A DNA stretch of 64,000 nt from Paracoccaceae bacterium. GTDB taxonomy: Bacteria > Pseudomonadota > Alphaproteobacteria > Rhodobacterales > Rhodobacteraceae. Position numbers and translations under genes: made by a program. Position 1 is the stretch's first letter, and every line of letters starts with the position of its first letter. Below are positions 7,875 through 16,398 of this stretch, one piece after another. The DNA is taken from the NCBI GenBank assembly GCA_028284705.1, contig JANQRE010000013.1, positions 104,148 to 168,147 of the forward strand, read 5' to 3'. The notes under the pieces were generated by a model. That model was not told where the DNA came from. It did no database searches and was given only the letters and a program-made list of their open reading frames with translations.

Positions 7875-8957
7875 TCAGTTGATCTCGTACCGAACCGGCA
7901 GAGAATAGCCGTCCTCTTCGAGGAACTTGATATAGTCCTGGAAAATGCCAGTCCCGTCAAAGCCAGCTTCCGTAACTTTCTGAGCCATTTCGTTCGGCCA
8001 ATCGGCCAGTTTCTCGGCCCAGGCGATACGCTGACCCTGCGGTAGCACAGTGATGACGGCACCCGCCTCTTCCAGCTTGGCAAGTCCCGCCTTGTTTGCG
8101 TCATCCAGTGCTTCGGCCACCTTAACCTCATATTCTGACGCGACCTCTTGGATGATGGTCAAAACTTCGGGCGGCAGTTTCGCTTTGGTGCGGTTGTTGA
8201 TCATCATGCCATTGACCATGACGGCACCGATGTCGATCACTTTGTAGTGCGGCGCGACCTCGTGAAATTTGAAACCGAAGTAGCTGCCCGGAAACATCAG
8301 CATCCCTTCAAAGACGCCGGTTGCGACGGCTGAATACATCTCGTTGAGGCTCGTCTGAACCACGGTGGCTCCCGTTCCCTCAAGCCAGGGAAGGTTCGGA
8401 CCAGCACCGCCGATCTTGTGACCGGCAAGCTCGGCGACTTCGTTCCACTCGAAGCTGGTCCCGAGGTTGTAGTTGTCATAGCCCGTCAGCGCGAGAAGTG
8501 TCTGGCCATAATTGTCCTCGAAATGCGTGGCAAGTTGCGGATGCGCGTCATAGACCTTCCGCGTCACACGCAATTGCTGAACGGCCGAGGGCGTCGAGAA
8601 GGGCACATAGTAGTTCAGATTCTGCGCGAAGGCCTTGGTCGGCTCAAAACAGAAACATGTGTGGCCGATGTCGAGGATACCGCGCTGCGTCGCTTCCAGA
8701 ACCTCCGGCAGTTTGGCGATTGTGCCGCCATAGGCCTCGATGAACCGGATCTTGTGGTTGGTCTCCTCTTCCACGCGGCGCGTAACTTCAGGCACGAAGA
8801 ACTCGGATGTCAGGCGCACGTAAGCCACTGGACCTTCCGGGTGGCCGGCACCGATTCTGAGCGTGATGTTGTCGGCATTTGACTGAGTCGCCGCCAAAGC
8901 GAGGGCTAGTCCGCCGATCAGTGCCTTTCCGTAAGTCATTGTTTTGTTGATGAACAT
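7875..8957 (-). CDS. dctP: TRAP transporter periplasmic solute-binding protein (DctP family)
   Basis: 360 residues with a signal peptide (KALIGGLALALAATQSNA) and a DctP/TAXI-like binding-protein body: LRIGAGHPEGPVAYVRL at the N-terminus and the mid-chain ligand region around GGAGPNLPWLEGTGA. GGAGGAG precedes ATG 8957. In this family, a mid-chain Arg often binds a carboxylate. The protein would deliver an organic acid to DctQM, encoded divergently from 9089. The promoter is a TTGACA-N17-TATTTA element with a TetR operator on the -10. Confidence 0.92.
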   Translation of the reverse strand: MFINKTMTYGKALIGGLALALAATQSNADNITLRIGAGHPEGPVAYVRLTSEFFVPEVTRRVEEETNHKIRFIEAYGGTIAKLPEVLEATQRGILDIGHTCFCFEPTKAFAQNLNYYVPFSTPSAVQQLRVTRKVYDAHPQLATHFEDNYGQTLLALTGYDNYNLGTSFEWNEVAELAGHKIGGAGPNLPWLEGTGATVVQTSLNEMYSAVATGVFEGMLMFPGSYFGFKFHEVAPHYKVIDIGAVMVNGMMINNRTKAKLPPEVLTIIQEVASEYEVKVAEALDDANKAGLAKLEEAGAVITVLPQGQRIAWAEKLADWPNEMAQKVTEAGFDGTGIFQDYIKFLEEDGYSLPVRYEIN

Positions 8958-8994
8958 TTCGATCTCCTCCGAAACATATAGATTGTGCTTGCTT

Positions 8995-9016
8995 TTATTT
9001 ATTAATTGATAAATAG
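8995..9016. promoter_or_regulatory. TetR operator, copy 3
   Basis: Core ATTTATTAATTGATAAAT (8997-9014), the best palindrome of the three copies (one mismatch between arms). It covers the -10 of the dctP promoter and lies 73 bp before dctQ, so it can control both TRAP transcripts. Confidence 0.78.
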
Positions 9017-9038
9017 TGATCGCCAACCAATCTGTCAA
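9010..9038 (-). promoter_or_regulatory. Sigma70-like promoter of dctP
   Basis: On the minus strand: -35 TTGACA (9038-9033), a 17-bp spacer and -10 TATTTA (9015-9010). It is the same combination as the monooxygenase promoter, and the operator again overlaps the -10. Confidence 0.75.
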
Positions 9039-9088
9039 TCGTTTCAGACCATGGCGCAAAAGCGGTGATCGAGCCGTAGGAGGAGCAA

Positions 9089-9628
9089 ATGGGCCAAATC
9101 ATCGGAAAGTCGGCAAGCTGGCTAAACGGCCTTGCGACCCTCTGGGCCTTTCTGCTCGCAGTGCTCATCCTCGCAGACGTGATTGGACGGTCATTCTTCG
9201 GTCAACCGCTTCAAGGCACCAAGGAGATTGTTGCCAATTCCATCGTCGCGATTGTCTTTCTTCAGTTCCCCTTGGCAGTGCGCGACAAGGCGTTCCTGCG
9301 CACAACACTTGTCTATGATGTACTGCCGCGCATCCTCCAAAAACTTGTGGACTCCGCTGGCTTCCTGATCGGCTTCGCCTTCTTCGCGGCAATGGCCTGG
9401 GGCGGCTGGGAAGACATGATCATCGGCTGGCAAATCGGCGAGTTTGAAGGCGAAGGCGCATTTCGAGTTCCGGTTTATCCAGTGCGCACGATCATTGTCG
9501 TCCTGTCCGCGATCTGCGCGGCGGGCTTCCTAATCCAAATTTTTGCAACACTCACCGACAAATCAGGTGAATACGAAGTGGTTTCCAAAGAGGCCGGAGA
9601 CACGTCCTCACAGGAGGCCAAATCATGA
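9089..9628 (+). CDS. dctQ: TRAP transporter small permease (DctQ)
   Basis: 179 residues with four predicted membrane helices (ATLWAFLLAVLILADVIGRSFF, IVANSIVAIVFLQFPLAV, LIGFAFFAAMAWGGWEDM, IIVVLSAICAAGFLIQIF). The 'DVIGRSFFGQPLQGTKEIV' segment after helix 1 is the DctQ signature. GGAGGAG precedes the ATG. Its stop overlaps the dctM start (ATGA), as expected for subunits made together. Confidence 0.93.
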   Translation: MGQIIGKSASWLNGLATLWAFLLAVLILADVIGRSFFGQPLQGTKEIVANSIVAIVFLQFPLAVRDKAFLRTTLVYDVLPRILQKLVDSAGFLIGFAFFAAMAWGGWEDMIIGWQIGEFEGEGAFRVPVYPVRTIIVVLSAICAAGFLIQIFATLTDKSGEYEVVSKEAGDTSSQEAKS

Positions 9629-10935
9629 GCCCGGAACTTCTGACCCTCGTCGCACTTGGCGCGCTGATCCTGATGATCATCATCGGTCTCCCCATCGGAT
9701 TGAGCCTCGCGGCCACCGCATTGGTTGGAACTTACTTTCTGTTCGAAAGCTGGGAACTGGCGATCTTCACCGCAGGTAATGCCTCGTTCAGCATTCTGAG
9801 GAACTACATCTTCGCGACGATCCCGCTCTTTATTATCATGGGCAATCTGATTTCTCGCTGCGGAGCGGCGGGCGATCTCTACACCATGATGAACCAGTTG
9901 ATGCGCCGCGTTCCCGCGAGGCTCGCAATCGCGACCGTTGCTGGGAATGCTGTTTTCGCCGCAATCTCCGGTGTCAGCGTTGCTGCGGCGGCGACCTTCA
10001 GTCAGGTCGCCTATCCGCAGATGCGGCGCTACGACTATAACCGGCCATTGGCTTTGGGTGTGATTTCCGGCAGCGCGATGCTGGGTATGCTGATCCCGCC
10101 CTCCATCCTTTTGATCTTCTGGGGTATTCTGACGGAAACGTCGATCGGCGAGCTCTTCCTTGCAGGTGTTATCCCGGGCCTTTTGCTGGCGCTGTTGTTC
10201 ATGGGTTTTCTCTACATTGTCGCCAAGCGCCGCCCTGAGCTGACGCCGTTCGCACCCATCGATGCGGAAGATGATGCCGGAATGACAAAATCTGTTATCG
10301 GCAGTGGCCTGGGTATTATCGGCCTCATCGTGCTTGTCATCGGAGGCATTTGGGGCGGGTTCTTCACGCCTACCGAAGCGGCAGGCGTCGGTGCAATCGG
10401 GGGCCTTTTGCTCGCCATTGCCAAGGGTTTGAAGCCAGGCGAGATCGTAGATGCGATTATTGCGGCGGGACGTACGAGTGCACCGATCATGTTCCTGCTT
10501 CTCACGGCCGCGCTCTATTCACAGTTTCTGGTGACCAGCGGCGCGATTGGTGTGATCACCGACACAATCGAGGGTGCCGGGTTCGGACCGGTTGGCCTGA
10601 TCGTCGCAATGACGTTGATCTGGCTGGTCCTCGGCATGATCCTCGACTCCACGTCGATCATCCTTCTGACCGTGCCGATCTTCGCCCCGCTCGCCATGGG
10701 ATTTGGCTACGACCCACTTGTCTTTGCGATCTACGGCATCCTGATCATTGAGGCCGGACTGCTGACGCCGCCCTTTGGTCTACTAGTCTATGTCGTGAAA
10801 GGCGCGGTTCCTGAGAGTGTCTCGTTGTCAGAAGTTTTCCGCGGATCGGTCCCCTATTGGATCATCATCCTGATCGCAGGCATCCTGATCCTGATGTTCC
10901 CCGCACTTGTGACCTGGCTGCCGGGAACAGCTTGA
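9625..10935 (+). CDS. dctM: TRAP transporter large permease (DctM)
   Basis: 436 residues and about twelve membrane helices, with DctM hallmarks: LALIGLPIGLSLA-like first helix, ISGVSVAAAATFSQVAYPQM, GAMLGMLIPPSI-type loop (SGSAMLGMLIPPSILLIFWG), FTPTEAAGVGAIGG, and the end LTPPFGLLVYVVKG. It is the Na+-driven translocation channel of the TRAP system. Translationally coupled to dctQ by a 4-bp overlap; the thioesterase follows after 3 bp, so all downstream genes to 15540 appear to be one transcript. Confidence 0.95.
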   Translation: MSPELLTLVALGALILMIIIGLPIGLSLAATALVGTYFLFESWELAIFTAGNASFSILRNYIFATIPLFIIMGNLISRCGAAGDLYTMMNQLMRRVPARLAIATVAGNAVFAAISGVSVAAAATFSQVAYPQMRRYDYNRPLALGVISGSAMLGMLIPPSILLIFWGILTETSIGELFLAGVIPGLLLALLFMGFLYIVAKRRPELTPFAPIDAEDDAGMTKSVIGSGLGIIGLIVLVIGGIWGGFFTPTEAAGVGAIGGLLLAIAKGLKPGEIVDAIIAAGRTSAPIMFLLLTAALYSQFLVTSGAIGVITDTIEGAGFGPVGLIVAMTLIWLVLGMILDSTSIILLTVPIFAPLAMGFGYDPLVFAIYGILIIEAGLLTPPFGLLVYVVKGAVPESVSLSEVFRGSVPYWIIILIAGILILMFPALVTWLPGTA

Positions 10936-10938
10936 GCC

Positions 10939-11361
10939 ATGTCGAGACCAACTCCGCCCAGCACCTCGCCGGTCATCCGTACGGTTGCGATGCCAGCCGA
11001 CACAAATCCTGCGGGCGACATCTTCGGGGGCTGGTTGATGGCCCAGATGGACCTTGCCGCAGGGAATGTTGCCGCGCGGATCGCGCGGGGTCGCTGCGCC
11101 ACGGTTGCTGTTGAGGCGATCAAGTTCCTTAATCCGGTCTTTGTCGGCGACGAAGTTTCGCTTTTTGCCGATGAGGAACGTCGCGGTCGCACCTCGCTTG
11201 GCATTCACGTCGAAGCATGGCGTCGCAGTCGCGACGGCGATCTCAGCGAAAAAGTCACCGATGCGACATTCACCTTCGTCGCCTTGGATCAACGTGGACG
11301 GCCCCGCGCGCTCGATCAGCGGCCCGCGCCAGTCGGAACAGTCGAGAGGACAATTCCATGA
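10939..11361 (+). CDS. Hotdog-fold acyl-CoA thioesterase (YciA/BACH-like)
   Basis: 140 residues. The block MPADTNPAGDIFGGWLMAQMDLAAG is the YciA-type active-site region (Asn and Asp before the GG, then the hotdog helix), followed by VEAIKFLNPVFVGDEVSLFADEE. It would hydrolyse an acyl-CoA to free CoA and acid in the cytoplasm. A 3-bp gap from dctM and a 4-bp overlap (ATGA) with the next gene place it in the TRAP transcript, implying a CoA ester in the pathway or a CoA-release role. Confidence 0.85.
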   Translation: MSRPTPPSTSPVIRTVAMPADTNPAGDIFGGWLMAQMDLAAGNVAARIARGRCATVAVEAIKFLNPVFVGDEVSLFADEERRGRTSLGIHVEAWRRSRDGDLSEKVTDATFTFVALDQRGRPRALDQRPAPVGTVERTIP

Positions 11362-12611
11362 ACGCGATGGACCTTCCCAAACCCGATTACGCCAAGAACA
11401 TGAAGCTGATCGGCCATTCCAATCAGGGCGGCCGCCCGGATGGTGTTCAACTCATGGTCAACAAGGGCTTCGCGTTCACGGGCCATATGTTTTCAAAAGG
11501 GTTCAGTATCATCGATGTGCGCGACCCGCGGCACCCCAAGCCGGTTAATTACATCCCTGCAGCACCGAACACCTGGAACATCCATCTGCAGACCCACGAG
11601 GACCTTCTGCTGGTGATCAATGCCAAGGACATGTTTGCCTCGGACGAATTTCAGGACGAGACCGAATACTACACCGGTGCACTCGGCAAGAAAGTTGGCA
11701 CCGCTGACAAGAAGCGGGCCCGCGACTGGAAGGCGGGCATGTCGGTCTATGATATCGCCGATCCGGCAAACCCGCGTGAGATCGCCTTCATGCCCGTCGA
11801 GGGCGGCGGTATCCATCGCATTTGGTATACCGGCGGTCGATGGGCCTATGCCTCCGTCCTGCTGGACGGCTTCACCGACTACATCTTCATGACCATCGAC
11901 ATGGCCGATCCTACGGACCCGAAGGAGGCCGGGCGGTATTGGCTGCCAGGCATGAACGCCGCGGCGGGCGAGGTGTCGGAGGACGGTGCGGCGCGGGCCG
12001 GTCTGCACCATGCGATCATCCACGGCGACACGGCCTATGGGGCGTGGCGGGATGCCGGTCTGGTCGTCATGGACGTGTCCGACCGAACAGCGCCTTCGCT
12101 CATCGCGCACAAGAACTGGTCCCCGCCATTTGGTGGCGGCACTCACAACTGCCTGCCGCTGCCCGACCGTGACCTGCTCGTTGTGCTCGACGAAGCGGTG
12201 CTGGACAATTGCGCCGACGGGATCAAACACATCTGGATGTTCGACATCCGCGAGCCGTCGAACCCGATCAGCATTTCGACATTCCCGGTTCCATCTGAGG
12301 CTGACTATACCAACAAGGGCGCTCATTTCGGACCGCACAACCTCTATGAGAACCGTCCTGACGGGTTGGTCAGCGATCAACTGATCTTCTCGACCTATCA
12401 GAACGCTGGCATCCGCGTGACCGATACCTCCGATCCCTATCGCCCGATTGAAGTCGGAGCCTTCGTGCCACCGACCCCGGCACGTCTTGTAGACCACCGA
12501 CCCAACCGCCCGCTTGTGATCCAGTCCTGCGATGTCTGGGTGTCCAAAGAGGGGCTCGTCTATAGCAATGACTACAATGGCGGCCTCTACATCATGGAAT
12601 ACGAGGGGTGA
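11358..12611 (+). CDS. LVIVD-repeat beta-propeller protein of unknown function
   Basis: 417 residues built from repeated strands of the LVIVD type: GFSIIDVRDPRHPKPVNYI, MSVYDIADPANPREIAFM, DYIFMTIDMADPTDPKEAGRY, AGLVVMDVSDRTAPSLIAHK, IWMFDIREPSNPISISTF and AGIRVTDTSDPYRPIEVGAF. These suggest a six- or seven-bladed propeller. No signal peptide is seen. The ATG at 11358 overlaps the thioesterase stop. The family's biochemical role is not established; His-rich turns (GIHRIWYTGG, GLHHAIIHGD, GAHFGPHNLY) could bind metal or substrate. Coupling to the dehydrogenase downstream suggests a joint reaction. Confidence 0.82.
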   Translation: MNAMDLPKPDYAKNMKLIGHSNQGGRPDGVQLMVNKGFAFTGHMFSKGFSIIDVRDPRHPKPVNYIPAAPNTWNIHLQTHEDLLLVINAKDMFASDEFQDETEYYTGALGKKVGTADKKRARDWKAGMSVYDIADPANPREIAFMPVEGGGIHRIWYTGGRWAYASVLLDGFTDYIFMTIDMADPTDPKEAGRYWLPGMNAAAGEVSEDGAARAGLHHAIIHGDTAYGAWRDAGLVVMDVSDRTAPSLIAHKNWSPPFGGGTHNCLPLPDRDLLVVLDEAVLDNCADGIKHIWMFDIREPSNPISISTFPVPSEADYTNKGAHFGPHNLYENRPDGLVSDQLIFSTYQNAGIRVTDTSDPYRPIEVGAFVPPTPARLVDHRPNRPLVIQSCDVWVSKEGLVYSNDYNGGLYIMEYEG

Positions 12612-12612
12612 G

Positions 12613-15540
12613 ATGGACGGCTCTCTGGTTCAGACCGACCTCCAAGAGGTCGATGCCACAACGCTTGCCTATCTCGAAGAACTGAGGCGCGAGGGGTTGG
12701 TAGGCGAATGCGCCTCAGACCTCGCCAACCGCGTTGTGAGTTCCACTGATAACTCGATCTATCAGATCATGCCGCAGGCCGTGCTCTACCCAAAAAGCAG
12801 CGACGACCTGGACTTGATCATGCGCGTTGCCAACCGTGACGCGTTCAAATCCCTGAAATTCTATGCGCGCGGCGGAGGCACCTCCACCAACGGACAATCG
12901 CTTGGCCCCGGCGTCGTCGTAGATACGTCTCGCCACATGCGCGGTATACTCGAATTTGATCCCGACACCGGCAACATCCGCGTCGAACCCGGCCTGATCC
13001 GAGACAAGCTGAACGACTTTCTGAAGCCCCATGGCCGGTTCTTCGCACCGCATGTCTCGACAACCAATCGCGCCACAATCGGCGGGATGGTCTCTAATGA
13101 AAGTTCGGGTAAAGGCTCGGTGGTTTATGGAAAGACCTCCGATCACGTCGTCTCCGTCGAATGCGTGCTGCCAAATGGCGATGTCGCTGAACTAGGAACC
13201 GAGACCGATCCCGCATCGAACCATCTCACGCAACAGATTGACGAAACGCTCGCACCGCATCACGACGGCATTCGGGCCCGGTTTCCCGATCTCAAGCGCG
13301 GATTCACCGGCTACAACCTCAAACATGCGCGGGACAAAGATGGCACACTCAACCTTGCCAAACTGATCTCAGGGTCCGAGGGAACGCTGGCCCTCATCAA
13401 ATCGATTACCCTGAAGACGGAACCGATCTCGGCGCATACCGCTCTGGTGGTGCTGACCTATGAAAGCCACGACGCTGGCCTACGCGCGGTGCCGGGACTG
13501 CTGTCGTTCAAACCCCACGCTATCGAGTTCATCGACGACAAAATCATGGGCGCTGCCTTGCGGTCGCCTTTTGCCGATGATGTGTGCGATGTGCTCGGGA
13601 TCGAAGGCGATACAGAGAACACAGCAGCCCATTTCTTCGAGATGTCGGATGACGATGTAGATGTGCTCCAAACTCGTCTGACGGAATTCGCTCAAAACCT
13701 GGAAAACCTACCGCAAGCGACCCGACCTGCCGGTTTTCGCGTGGTGAGCGCACCCCAGGACATTGCGCGGGTTTGGGAAATTCGCCGCGCCTGCCAGGGC
13801 CTGCTCGCCGGATTCGACAAGAACAAACGGGCCGTCGCCTTCATCGAAGATTGTGCCGTGCCACCGGAAAACCTCGCCGATTTCGTGTCTGAACTGGAGG
13901 AAACCCTCGACGCCTTGAACATCCCCTTGGGCATGTATGGCCACGCCGATGTCGGATGTGTGCACATCAGACCGTTGATGAACCTAAATGCCGCGGATGA
14001 GCGGCGCCAGATTCGGGTGATTTCCGACGCTGTTTTTGAGCTTACCCAAAAGTACGGCGGCCTGCTCTGGGGGGAGCATGGCAAGGGCATGCGCGGCGAG
14101 TATTCCGAAGAAGTGATCGGACCCGAGCTTTATAATGTCATGCGCAAAATCAAGGGCATCTTCGATCCCGACAACCGCATGAACCCCGGCAAGATCGCAC
14201 GTCCGCTCGACGACCCAGAGCCGGTCCTGCCGCTCGATGCGGTTCCGATGCGCGGGGCGTTCGATCAGGACGTTGTTCCGGACCTCGCAGAACCCTTCGC
14301 GAATGCCCTGCGCTGCGACGGCAACGGAGCCTGTTTCAACCTCGATGACGACGTCCCGTTTTGTCCCTCTTACAAGGCCACCGATGATCGGCGGCAATCG
14401 CCAAAGGGCCGCGCAAGCCTGCTCAGAACTTGGGTGCGCGAACGCTCTCTGGGAAACGAAAACGGTGCGCAGAGCGTGGCGGAGGAATTGCATAACACGT
14501 TGGACACGTGCCTTTCCTGCAAGTCCTGCGCTGGAGCCGGATGCCCCGCCCGCGTCGACATCCCCGAGATGAAGTCGCTGTTCCTCGACTGGTTTTTTAG
14601 TACGCGCCGTCGACCGCTCTCGGACCACATCGTCTCCAGACTCGAGACATTGGCACCACTGTTGGATCGGTTCGGAGGAATTCTCAACGCTGCCCAGTCC
14701 TTTGGAGCGGTGCAGCGCATCGTCGAACACGGACTTGGCTTGGTCGATTTACCCAAGTTGCGAAACCGACGCACCTTCCTTCGCAGGCAGGCGCAATTGG
14801 GCGTTCCGACCCTAACTGTTCAGGACATTCTAAGCCTCCCGAAGGAGCAGCGCGACGAAACCGTCGTGGTCGTCCAGGATTGCTTCACAACTTTCTACGA
14901 CGCCGACGTGGTCTTGGCGCAATTGGAGCTCATCCAGAAACTTGGATACAAGCCGGTGCTTCTGGCGTACCGCCCCGGAGGCAAACCTCTGCATGTCCGG
15001 GGGTTCATCGACCGCTTCGAAGGTGTCGCCAAAGCCCAGGCGCGCGACTTGGCGAAGCTGCACGCAGCGGGATTCACGCTTGTCGGCGTGGACAGCGCGA
15101 CAACGCTTCTTTACCGACAAGAATATCCCGCACATCTTCGGGGTTGCCCCGACTTCGAGGTTGCACTGCTGTCCGAGTGGCTGTCTTCGATCGACCTCCC
15201 ACGCGCCCGGAGCACGGAGGTCTACACCATGATCCAGCATTGCACGGAACGCTCAACGACGCCTTCCACCACTCAGCAATGGGTCGATGCGTTCGATCGT
15301 GTCGGGGTTTTTCTTGAAATCATCAACACCGGCTGCTGCGGAATGTCCGGCTTATTCGGCCACGAAGCTCGCAACAGAAGCATGTCCGAGGCGCTCTACA
15401 ATGAGAACTGGCGTGACATCGTAAGCGCAACGCCGGCCCACAAACTGATCGCGACAGGCTATTCGTGCCGATCACAGGTCAAGCGTTTTTCTGGTGAGAC
15501 GACACTCCACCCCGCCCAAGCTTTGCTTGAGGTTTTGTAG
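12613..15540 (+). CDS. Large FAD-linked dehydrogenase with Fe-S and CCG domains (YdiJ / D-2-hydroxyacid dehydrogenase-like)
   Basis: 975 residues, near the length of E. coli YdiJ (D-2-hydroxyglutarate dehydrogenase). The order is: an FAD-binding PCMH domain (YPKSSDDLDLIMRVAN, ARGGGTSTNGQSLGPGVVVD), the FAD-oxidase C domain (HADVGCVHIRPLMN, WGEHGKGMRGEY, DPDNRMNPGKI), a ferredoxin-like part with CDGNGAC and CLSCKSCAGAGCP (residues ~568 and ~633), and a cysteine-rich C-terminal CCG region (INTGCCGMSG, ~905). It would oxidise a 2-hydroxy acid and pass electrons to the respiratory chain. ATG 12613 follows GAGGGGTGAG and comes just after the LVIVD gene stop. Its substrate is likely the TRAP solute or a product of it. 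Confidence 0.85.
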   Translation: MDGSLVQTDLQEVDATTLAYLEELRREGLVGECASDLANRVVSSTDNSIYQIMPQAVLYPKSSDDLDLIMRVANRDAFKSLKFYARGGGTSTNGQSLGPGVVVDTSRHMRGILEFDPDTGNIRVEPGLIRDKLNDFLKPHGRFFAPHVSTTNRATIGGMVSNESSGKGSVVYGKTSDHVVSVECVLPNGDVAELGTETDPASNHLTQQIDETLAPHHDGIRARFPDLKRGFTGYNLKHARDKDGTLNLAKLISGSEGTLALIKSITLKTEPISAHTALVVLTYESHDAGLRAVPGLLSFKPHAIEFIDDKIMGAALRSPFADDVCDVLGIEGDTENTAAHFFEMSDDDVDVLQTRLTEFAQNLENLPQATRPAGFRVVSAPQDIARVWEIRRACQGLLAGFDKNKRAVAFIEDCAVPPENLADFVSELEETLDALNIPLGMYGHADVGCVHIRPLMNLNAADERRQIRVISDAVFELTQKYGGLLWGEHGKGMRGEYSEEVIGPELYNVMRKIKGIFDPDNRMNPGKIARPLDDPEPVLPLDAVPMRGAFDQDVVPDLAEPFANALRCDGNGACFNLDDDVPFCPSYKATDDRRQSPKGRASLLRTWVRERSLGNENGAQSVAEELHNTLDTCLSCKSCAGAGCPARVDIPEMKSLFLDWFFSTRRRPLSDHIVSRLETLAPLLDRFGGILNAAQSFGAVQRIVEHGLGLVDLPKLRNRRTFLRRQAQLGVPTLTVQDILSLPKEQRDETVVVVQDCFTTFYDADVVLAQLELIQKLGYKPVLLAYRPGGKPLHVRGFIDRFEGVAKAQARDLAKLHAAGFTLVGVDSATTLLYRQEYPAHLRGCPDFEVALLSEWLSSIDLPRARSTEVYTMIQHCTERSTTPSTTQQWVDAFDRVGVFLEIINTGCCGMSGLFGHEARNRSMSEALYNENWRDIVSATPAHKLIATGYSCRSQVKRFSGETTLHPAQALLEVL

Positions 15541-15651
15541 TGGGGATACTTAAGCCAAATTCCGGCCCAACGTTGTCATTAAGAAACCATTTTAGATGCC
15601 GAATTGCGCCTGTCACACAGGGGTTTGGCCGCTGTTGTTCGCTTGCACGGG

Positions 15652-16389
15652 TCAGGAGCGGATATCGACCTTCGGCAGCGACTCCAATGCGCTTTGGAGA
15701 GCTTCGCCCCAGTTGCGGGAGACGGTTTGCAGGGCGGGGTCGTCGGCCTCGAACCGGCCCTCCACGGCGATCTGCCCGGTGTCGCTGTCATAGCACATGA
15801 AATCCAGCGGCGGACCGACGGTCAGATTGGCCTTCATCGTTGAATCGAAACTCACCAGCAGAAGGCGCACGGCGTCTTCGAAGCTCATATCGGACTGGAA
15901 GGCGCGCACCAGGATCGGGCGACCGTATTTGATCTCGCCGATCTGAAAGAACGGTGTGTCGGGGCTGGCTTCGATGAAATTGCCCTCGGGATAGATCAGG
16001 AAAAGCTTTGGTGGACCGCCGGCGATCTGGCCGCCGAAGATCAGCGTTGAATTGAAGGTGCTGTCTGCGGTCGGGCCATCCTCGGTCTGATCCTCGATCA
16101 CTTCGCGCAAGGTCTCTGCAACCATGCGCACGGCCTGAAACATCGACGGCGAGTCCAAAAGCGCGGGGTTGCGATCCTCCGGCGATTTGGTGCGTTCATC
16201 AAGCAGGCTGACGACCGATTGCGTGGTGGCCAGGTTGCCCGCCGACAAGAGCGTGAACACGCGGTCGCCCGGCAGGTTCCAGGTCTTCATCTTCTTGAAG
16301 CTGGAGATATTGTCGAGCCCTGCATTGGTCCGCGTGTCGGACATGAAGACCAGGCCGTGGTCGAGCATCAAGCCCACGCAATATGTCAT
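15652..16389 (-). CDS. anbu: Anbu: ancestral proteasome-like peptidase subunit
   Basis: 245 residues starting MTYCVGLMLDHGLVFMSDTRTNAG. Removing Met exposes Thr as the N-terminal nucleophile, and the 'GLVFxSDxRTNAG' strand carries the conserved Asp/Arg of Ntn hydrolases. This start is the hallmark of Anbu (also called BPH-like proteasome). It forms helical or ring-like multimers in studied bacteria; its natural substrate is unsettled. It is the last of four genes with cpATP-grasp, alpha-E and transglutaminase-like partners, the conserved Anbu operon. Confidence 0.93.
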   Translation of the reverse strand: MTYCVGLMLDHGLVFMSDTRTNAGLDNISSFKKMKTWNLPGDRVFTLLSAGNLATTQSVVSLLDERTKSPEDRNPALLDSPSMFQAVRMVAETLREVIEDQTEDGPTADSTFNSTLIFGGQIAGGPPKLFLIYPEGNFIEASPDTPFFQIGEIKYGRPILVRAFQSDMSFEDAVRLLLVSFDSTMKANLTVGPPLDFMCYDSDTGQIAVEGRFEADDPALQTVSRNWGEALQSALESLPKVDIRS

Positions 16390-16398
16390 CTGAGGCCC

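Noticed and set aside
15541..15651. Terminator or small gene between the dehydrogenase and anbu
   Set aside because: No clear stem with T-run and no ORF with a ribosome site was found in this 111-bp convergent gap.
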